Part shown: piece after piece, positions 59,255 to 64,000 of the stretch
Position numbering within the stretch: the stretch's first letter is position 1
Layout of the letters: the number at the start of each line of letters is the position of its first letter
Assembly (NCBI RefSeq): GCF_006715785.1
Contig: NZ_VFNX01000002.1
Location: forward strand, 868,001 to 932,000
Direction of reading: 5' to 3'
DNA: 64,000 nt
DNA from: Streptomyces puniciscabiei
Lineage (GTDB): Bacteria; Actinomycetota; Actinomycetes; Streptomycetales; Streptomycetaceae
Notes under the pieces: generated by a model
Database searches by the model: none
What the model was told of the DNA's origin: nothing
The model's input: only the letters and a program-made list of their open reading frames with translations
Made by a program: the position numbers and the translations under genes

Positions 59255-59305
59255 GGAGAACCGGTTTGAACGGTTCCCGCACGGTACCAGTCAAACCGGT
59301 TCTCC
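59255..59305. promoter_or_regulatory. 15-bp inverted repeat between MFS and CGNR genes
   Basis: GGAGAACCGGTTTGA (59255-59269) and TCAAACCGGTTCTCC (59291-59305) are perfect inverted repeats 21 bp apart; each arm also contains the palindrome AACCGGTT. They lie 14 bp either side of the two divergent starts. Ideal for a dimeric repressor, presumably the CGNR protein. Confidence 0.75.
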
Positions 59306-59319
59306 CGTAGGGTGGGGCT

Positions 59320-59883
59320 GTGCCGACGACCATTCGCTTCCGCCAGGGCGCGGGCCGCCCGTGCCTGGACTTCATCCGGACCCTGCGCCACCGGGGCACG
59401 GCCGACGCGGTGGAGGAGCTGCCCGACCCCGAAGCCCTGGCCGCCTGGGTACGGCAGTGCGGCCCCTGCCCCGTCGAGGTCCGCCGGGCGACGGCCGGCC
59501 TGGTGCGTACGGCACAGGAACTGCGTGAGGCGATCCACCGGCTGATCGGCGCCGCCCGCGCCGGACGGACACCCGACGCGAAGACACGCGCACGGGTCAA
59601 CGAGGCCGCGGCACACGCAGTGCCGGTACCCGCCCTCACCCCCTCGGGCCGACTGGCCTGGGGCGCCGAGGACCCGGTGCGCGCCACGCTCGCCCTGGTC
59701 GCCCGGGACGCGCTGGACCTGGTCACCTCCCCGGCGCTGGACCGGGTGCGCGACTGCGCCGGAGCCTCGTGCGGTGCGCTCTTCCTGGACACCTCGCGCC
59801 CGGGCACCCGGCGCTGGTGCTCGATGGACACCTGCGGCAACCGCGCGAAGAAGGAGGCGCTGCGCCGCAGGACCGCCGACTGA
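59320..59883 (+). CDS. CGNR zinc-finger (ABATE) regulator
   Basis: 187-residue probable DNA-binding protein. An N-terminal ABATE-like region (IRFRQGAGRPCLDFIRTLRHRG, then LAAWVRQCGPCPVE) precedes the C-terminal CGNR zinc finger: RVRDCAGASCGALFLDTSRPGTRRWCSMDTCGNRAKKEAL, in which four Cys and the CGNR box are all present. GTG 59320 start. It is divergent from the MFS exporter across a perfect inverted repeat, so a local repressor sensing the exported compound is the likely role. Confidence 0.87.
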   Translation: MPTTIRFRQGAGRPCLDFIRTLRHRGTADAVEELPDPEALAAWVRQCGPCPVEVRRATAGLVRTAQELREAIHRLIGAARAGRTPDAKTRARVNEAAAHAVPVPALTPSGRLAWGAEDPVRATLALVARDALDLVTSPALDRVRDCAGASCGALFLDTSRPGTRRWCSMDTCGNRAKKEALRRRTAD

Positions 59884-59907
59884 CCCGGGCGTATCGACCG
59901 ACCTGGG

Positions 59908-59947
59908 CGTATCGACGTACCCCGATACGTCGTAGCGCCCCTATACT
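59908..59947 (+). promoter_or_regulatory. Promoter-operator of the ArsR gene, leaderless type
   Basis: CGTATCG (59908-59914)-N8-CGATACG (59923-59929) is a dyad; GGGCGTATCGAC occurs twice (59887, 59905). A -10 TATACT lies at 59942-59947 and the ATG at 59956, so transcription would start at about the first codon. No ribosome site precedes it, suggesting a leaderless mRNA. Confidence 0.6.
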
Positions 59948-59955
59948 CCGAACCC

Positions 59956-60288
59956 ATGACGGACATCGCCCCCAGCCCCGACCCGGACCTGGTCAACGCG
60001 CTGCGGGCGCTGTCCAATCCGATGCGGCTGCAGATGCTGCGCTGGCTGCGCGAGCCGGAGCGGCACTTCCCGATGGAGGCGCCCATGGCCGATCCCGCCG
60101 AGGTCGGTGTCTGCGTGAGCCACATCCAGGCCAAGGCGGGCCTGGCCCAGTCGACCGTGTCCGCTTACCTGGCCGAACTCCAGCGCGCGGGTCTGGTCCG
60201 GGCCACGCGCGTCGGCAAGTGGACCCACTACAAGCGCGACGAGCAGCGCATAGCCGACCTGGTCGCGGAGCTGGGGCAGACCCTCTAG
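59956..60288 (+). CDS. ArsR-type helix-turn-helix regulator
   Basis: Regulator of 110 residues: DLVNALRALSNPMRLQMLRWLREPERHF, an insert with a single Cys (MADPAEVGVCVSHIQAKAGLAQSTVSAYLAELQRAGLVRATRVGKWTHYKRDEQRIADL). The recognition helix is GLAQSTVSAYLAELQRAGLV. The GVCVSHI Cys could sense metal or redox. The ATG has no ribosome site and appears leaderless. The same dyad architecture (TATCG-N8-CGATA) lies before the next gene, so this protein probably controls both. Confidence 0.87.
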   Translation: MTDIAPSPDPDLVNALRALSNPMRLQMLRWLREPERHFPMEAPMADPAEVGVCVSHIQAKAGLAQSTVSAYLAELQRAGLVRATRVGKWTHYKRDEQRIADLVAELGQTL

Positions 60289-60329
60289 CCCATCAGGTGC
60301 CGCCCGGCACCGGCAGCGGCTTGCAGTTC

Positions 60330-60349
60330 ATATCGAAAGTCTGCGATAT
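60330..60349 (+). promoter_or_regulatory. Second TATCG-N8-CGATA site before the oxidoreductase gene
   Basis: ATATCG (60330-60335), 8 bp, CGATAT (60344-60349): the same spacing and core as the dyad before the ArsR gene. It lies 41 bp before the oxidoreductase ATG, so the ArsR protein likely represses this promoter. Strong inference from shared geometry. Confidence 0.6.
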
Positions 60350-60390
60350 TCCGAATCATCGCATCGAACCGGCTCATGGGGAGAGACACG

Positions 60391-61281
60391 ATGACCGCGA
60401 AGAACGGCCTGGACCTCGGCACGTTCGGGATCTACACCTTCGACTTCGAGCACCAGCCGGCCGCACGGATCCGGGACTCGGTCCAGGAACTTCAGGATCT
60501 GGGCTGGCCGGCCGTGTGGATCCCGGAAGCGCTGGGGCGGGACGCGTTCACGCACGCCGGGTATCTGCTCGCGTCCACGCGCCGGCTGAGCGTCGTGAAC
60601 GGCATCGCCCGGATCTGGTCCCGGGAGGCGGCCTGGACGCACGGCGCCGCACTCCTGCTCGCGGACGCCTACCCGGGGCGGCATGTGCTGGGCCTGGGCT
60701 TCGGCGGGCAGCCGCGCCCGGGGGTCAGGCCCCTCGCCGCGATGGCCGGGTACCTCGACGAGCTGGACGCCATGCGGACGCCCAACCCCCGCCCGGCACA
60801 GCCCCTTCGGCGCCTGCTGGCGGCGTACGGCCCGAGGATGCTGGAGCTGGCCCGCGACCGCGCCGAGGGCGCCCACACCTACCATGTGAACACGGCGCAC
60901 ACCGCGCAGGCGCGCGAGATCCTCGGACCGGACGCCTTCCTGGCCGTCGAGCACGCCGTGCTGTTCGAGGCCGACCCGGACCGCGCCCGCACCCTCGCCC
61001 GCGAGCATCTGCGCGGCTACCTCGAAACCCCCTACAACATCGCCAAGTTCCGCCGGCTCGGATACACCGACGAGGACCTCTCCGGCGGCGGAAGCGACCG
61101 GTTCGTGGACGACCTCGTCTTCTGGGGCGACCCGGACACGGTCGTACGCAAGCTGCGCGGGCAGGTGGAGGCGGGCGCCGACCACGTCGCCGTGCAGGTG
61201 ATCGGCGTCGTGCCGGGCGAATCGGCGCTGCCCCAGTGGCGGTTGCTGGCCGACGCCCTGCTGCCGTCGAAGGCCTCCTGA
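60391..61281 (+). CDS. Luciferase-like (LLM) F420/flavin-dependent oxidoreductase
   Basis: 296-residue LLM-fold enzyme, F420-type by appearance: TFGIYTFDFEHQPAARIRDSVQELQDLGWPAVWIPEALGRDAFTHAGYLLASTRRLSV, then HVLGLGFGGQPRPGVRPLAAM, and NTAHTAQAREILGPDAFLAVEHAVLFEADP. No cofactor can be assigned firmly. ATG 60391 (MTAKNGLDLG) follows GGGGAGAG; ATG 60376 would add five residues. It lies 102 bp after the ArsR gene, with its own site, and is probably a target of that regulator. Convergent with the next acyl-CoA ligase. Confidence 0.85.
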   Translation: MTAKNGLDLGTFGIYTFDFEHQPAARIRDSVQELQDLGWPAVWIPEALGRDAFTHAGYLLASTRRLSVVNGIARIWSREAAWTHGAALLLADAYPGRHVLGLGFGGQPRPGVRPLAAMAGYLDELDAMRTPNPRPAQPLRRLLAAYGPRMLELARDRAEGAHTYHVNTAHTAQAREILGPDAFLAVEHAVLFEADPDRARTLAREHLRGYLETPYNIAKFRRLGYTDEDLSGGGSDRFVDDLVFWGDPDTVVRKLRGQVEAGADHVAVQVIGVVPGESALPQWRLLADALLPSKAS

Positions 61282-61290
61282 CCGCCTCGG

Positions 61291-62787
61291 CTACCGGCTG
61301 AAGCGGTCCCGCAGTTCGCGCTTGAGGATCTTCCCGCTGGCGTTGCGCGGCAACGCGTCCACGAACAGCACCCGTTTGGGCGCCTTGAAGGGTGCGAGCT
61401 TCTCCTTCACATGCGCGATGAGCTGATCCTCCGTCACCTCACCGCGCCGGACGACGACCGCCGTGACGGCCTCGATCCACCGCTCGTCGGGAAGGCCGAT
61501 CACGGCGGCCTCGGCGACCGCCTCGTGCGTGTACAGGGCGTCCTCGACCTGGCGCGAAGCGACCAGGACGCCACCGGAGTTGATGACGTCCTTCACCCGG
61601 TCCACGATCGTGAAGTAGCCGTCGGCGTCGCGCACCGCGAGGTCCCCGGAGTGGAACCAGCCCTCCCGGAAGGCCTCGGCGGTCTCCTCGGGCTTGTCCC
61701 AGTAGCCCTCGCACAACTGCGGTGAGCGGTAGACGATCTCGCCGGGCGTGCCGTCGGGCACCTCCTCGCCCTGCTCGTCCACGACCCGTGCGTCCACGAA
61801 CAGCACGGTCCGCCCGCAGGAGTCCAGCCGGCCCTCGTGCTCGTCGGGGCCGAGGACCGTGGCCAGCGGGCCGATCTCGCTCTGCCCGAAGCAGTTGTAG
61901 AAGGCGAGCCGCGGCAGGCGCTCGCGCAGCCGCTGCAGCACCGGGACGGGCATGATCGACGCGCCGTAGTAGGCCTTGCGCAGTCCGTCGAGGTCCCGGC
62001 CGGCGAAGTCGGGCCGGCCCGCCAGGCCGATCCACACCGTGGGCGGCGCGAACAGGCTGTCCACGCGGCCCGCCTCGATCAGGTCGAGCAGCCGGTCCCC
62101 GTCGGGCGCGTCGAGGATGATGCTGGTCGCGCCGACGGCGAGGTACGGCAGCAGGAACACGTGCATCTGCGCCGAGTGGTACAGCGGCAGCGCGTGCGCC
62201 GGACGGTCACCGGCGCTCAGGTCCAGGGCGGTGATCGCGCTCAGGTACTCGTGCACGAGGGCCCGGTGGGTCATCATCGCGCCCTTGGGCAGGGCGGTCG
62301 TACCGGAGGTGTACAGCAGCTGCACCAGGTCCTCGGTGCGGGGTTCGGGCCCGTCGTACGGCGGTGTTCCGGGCAGCCGGTCGAGCAGCGAGCCCGCGGT
62401 GTCCCTGAGCGGCAAGACCCGTACGCCGTCCGGGAGTCGGCCGGCGAGGTCCGGGTCGGCGAGGACGAGGGTGCTGCCGGACTGGCCGACCAGGTACGCC
62501 AGGTCGTCCCCGGTCAGGTTGTGGTTCACCGGCACATGGACCAGGCCCGCGCGGGCGCAGGCCAGGAAGCCGATCAGGTAGGCGTCGGAGTTGTGGCCGT
62601 AGGCGCCGACCCGGTCGCCCGGCGTGAGGCCCTGGGCGAGCAGCACCGAGGCCGCGCGGGAGACGGCGTCGTCGAGTTCCTCGTACGTCCAGCGGCGCCC
62701 GCCGTACTCCACCGCCAGGCGGGCCGGGGTGCGCCGGGCACTGCGTCGCAGCACCCCGTCGACCGTGCTGCCGTGTCCCTGCGTCAT
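61291..62787 (-). CDS. Acyl-CoA synthetase (AMP-forming ligase)
   Basis: AMP-dependent CoA ligase, 498 residues. Motifs: VQLLYTSGTTALPKGAMMTHRAL (P-loop), AFYNCFGQSEIGPLATVLGPDE, GDLAVRDADGYFTIVDRVKDVINSGGVLVASRQVEDAL, and the catalytic Lys in PRNASGKILKRELRD. Fatty or aryl acid substrate not evident. ATG 62787 starts MTQGHGSTVDGVLRRSARRTPARLAVEYGG. Upstream 230 bp separate it from the divergent P450 gene. Confidence 0.9.
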   Translation of the reverse strand: MTQGHGSTVDGVLRRSARRTPARLAVEYGGRRWTYEELDDAVSRAASVLLAQGLTPGDRVGAYGHNSDAYLIGFLACARAGLVHVPVNHNLTGDDLAYLVGQSGSTLVLADPDLAGRLPDGVRVLPLRDTAGSLLDRLPGTPPYDGPEPRTEDLVQLLYTSGTTALPKGAMMTHRALVHEYLSAITALDLSAGDRPAHALPLYHSAQMHVFLLPYLAVGATSIILDAPDGDRLLDLIEAGRVDSLFAPPTVWIGLAGRPDFAGRDLDGLRKAYYGASIMPVPVLQRLRERLPRLAFYNCFGQSEIGPLATVLGPDEHEGRLDSCGRTVLFVDARVVDEQGEEVPDGTPGEIVYRSPQLCEGYWDKPEETAEAFREGWFHSGDLAVRDADGYFTIVDRVKDVINSGGVLVASRQVEDALYTHEAVAEAAVIGLPDERWIEAVTAVVVRRGEVTEDQLIAHVKEKLAPFKAPKRVLFVDALPRNASGKILKRELRDRFSR

Positions 62788-62979
62788 GGCTCATGATCCT
62801 GGGTCCGTCGCGGAGGCAGGTCAAGCACCGAGGGACGATCAGGAGGCATCAACGGCCGTTCGCCGAATGCGACTTTTGCATCTGTGTGCTTCTGTGCGCC
62901 CCTTTGGAGAAAGGATTCGGGACACCGAGCACCACTGAACCTGGGCAGGACAAGTCTCGGGCGCAAAGTCCGTAGCAGT

Positions 62980-62998
62980 TCACACATTTCCTGTGTGA
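62980..62998. promoter_or_regulatory. 19-bp palindrome upstream of the P450
   Basis: TCACACA-TTTCC-TGTGTGA is a perfect 7+7 inverted repeat with a 5-bp centre, ending 19 bp before the P450 start and just before its AGGAGG ribosome site. A repressor bound here would block transcription or be overlapped by the initial transcript. Confidence 0.65.
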
Positions 62999-63017
62999 CA
63001 TTGAGCAGGAGGCATTC

Positions 63018-64000
63018 ATGAGTCGTGCTGTGCCCGAACAGAAACCCACGTGGCGGACAGGTACTGCTCCCGGCATATTCCCACTCCTCGGCCACGGTAT
63101 CGCCTTGTACCGCCGCCCGCTGGCTTTTCTGAATTCCTTGCCCGCGCACGGGGATCTGGTCGAGATACGACTGGGCCCCCAGCGCGCCTGGATGGTGTGC
63201 CACCCGGAGCTCACCCACGAGGTGCTCATGGACCCGCACACCTTCGACAAGGGGGGCCCGCTGTACGACAGGCTCGGAAAGCTGATGGGAGACGGTCTCG
63301 TCACCTGCCGCCGGCCGACGCACCGGGACAAGCGCAGGCTGCTGCAGCCCGCCTTCCGCCCCTCCCACGCCGCCGCGTACACCGACCTCGTCACCGAGGA
63401 GGCCGAGTCGGTGTGCCACGGCTGGCGCACGGGCCGCACGGTTCCCGTCACCGAGGCGATGATGACCCTCACGACCCGCGTGATCAGCCGGGTCCTGCTC
63501 TCCGACTCGCTGGACGACACGACGACCGCCGAGGTACGGGACTGTCTCACGGACGTCGTCCGCGGCCTGTTCATCCGCACGGTCGTACCGATCGACCCCC
63601 TCTTCCGCCTCCCCACACCCGCCAACCGACGCTACCGGCACGCGCTCTCGCGCCTGCACGCGATCATCGACGCGGCGATCGCGGAGCGCCGCCGCGGCCC
63701 CGACCGCGACGACGTGCTGGGGACTCTGCTGGCGGCCGCGCGCGGCGACGGCGCAACGCCGCCGATCACCCATCAGGAGGTCCACGACCACCTGATCACA
63801 CTGCTGCTCACGGGCGTCGAGGCGCCGGCATTGTGCCTGGCCGACGCCTTCAGCCTGCTGGCCCGTCATCCGGAGGCGGAGCGCCGCCTGCACGCCGAGC
63901 TCGACGCCGTCCTCCCCGGCGGCCGACGGCCCGGCCCCGACGATCTGCCGCACCTCGTCCAGACCCGGTGCGTCGTCACCGAGACGCTGCGGCACTCGTC
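63018..64000 (+). CDS. Cytochrome P450 (3' truncated by window end)
   Basis: At least 327 residues are present; the heme Cys loop lies beyond the window. Visible: proline-rich start PLLGHGIALYRRPLAFLNSLPAHGDLVEIRLGP, C-helix HRDKRRLLQPAFRPSHAAAY, and I-helix LITLLLTGVEAPALCLADAFSLLARHP (from residue 259). The usual acid-Thr pair is reduced to Glu268-Ala269, so the proton-relay Thr is missing, as in a few P450s that use a substrate hydroxyl. The start of the K-helix (VTETLRHS) is present. Wording resembles CYP170-type sesquiterpene enzymes, so a terpene cyclase might lie just downstream. AGGAGG precedes ATG 63018. Confidence 0.9.
   Translation, partial: MSRAVPEQKPTWRTGTAPGIFPLLGHGIALYRRPLAFLNSLPAHGDLVEIRLGPQRAWMVCHPELTHEVLMDPHTFDKGGPLYDRLGKLMGDGLVTCRRPTHRDKRRLLQPAFRPSHAAAYTDLVTEEAESVCHGWRTGRTVPVTEAMMTLTTRVISRVLLSDSLDDTTTAEVRDCLTDVVRGLFIRTVVPIDPLFRLPTPANRRYRHALSRLHAIIDAAIAERRRGPDRDDVLGTLLAAARGDGATPPITHQEVHDHLITLLLTGVEAPALCLADAFSLLARHPEAERRLHAELDAVLPGGRRPGPDDLPHLVQTRCVVTETLRHS

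Overview
The window is high-GC actinobacterial DNA, almost certainly from a Streptomyces chromosome. The sequence itself shows a long chaplin with a sortase signal, an SsgA-like division protein, an NsdA-like regulator, SPW and DUF397 proteins, SpoIIE-type signalling, many GTG starts, and short intergenic spaces with GC-rich hairpins. No rRNA, tRNA, CRISPR array, insertion sequence or phage gene was recognised. Most genes look chromosomal and intact. The exceptions are one gene graveyard (about 22.96-23.6 kb), one recent 181-bp tandem duplication (27.5-27.87 kb) and one GC-rich minisatellite (41.15-41.42 kb).

Layout. 0.15-8.6 kb: aldehyde dehydrogenase, an ECF42-type sigma factor, an anti-sigma-like ATPase, and a SigL-like ECF sigma/zinc anti-sigma pair facing a cupredoxin lipoprotein/Tat metallophosphoesterase operon; then a DGPF protein and an acyl-CoA-dehydrogenase-like flavoprotein. 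8.6-15.3 kb: an organosulfur-scavenging operon (SfnG-, DszC-, SsuE-, SfnB- and SsuD-like) behind an unlisted 27-residue Cys-Cys leader peptide, with a divergent LysR regulator. 15.4-25.7 kb: SPW protein, ArsR-SRPBCC fusion, acetyltransferases, APC permease with a ROK regulator, a secreted protein, and a long chaplin. 26-35.7 kb: secreted peptidase, asparagine synthetase, hydrolases, release-factor-like protein, Gfo/Idh oxidoreductase, and a Tat phospholipase C with a candidate PHO box. 35.8-47.2 kb: development and signalling genes (SsgA-like, PAS-SpoIIE phosphatase, NsdA-like), a kinase-like phosphotransferase, a secreted amidase, a universal stress protein and DUF397.

47.3-53.3 kb: FadD19-like ligase, EchA19-like hydratase, a DUF35/OB protein and two thiolase-fold proteins. 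From memory their order and type match the Mycobacterium tuberculosis cholesterol side-chain segment Rv3515c-Rv3523. The divergent promoter carries a KstR-like box and a separate 17-bp palindrome. 53.4-64 kb: LtaS-like membrane enzyme, an orphan PaaK-type ligase behind an 18-bp palindrome, an MFS/CGNR regulator pair sharing a 15-bp inverted repeat, an ArsR regulator and F420/flavin oxidoreductase that share a TATCG-N8-CGATA site, an acyl-CoA ligase, and a cytochrome P450 cut by the window end.

The strongest system-level stories are the Cys-leader-controlled organosulfur operon, the sterol-side-chain-like cluster, and the compact ArsR/oxidoreductase regulon. All functions are inferred by reading protein motifs; no database search was run.
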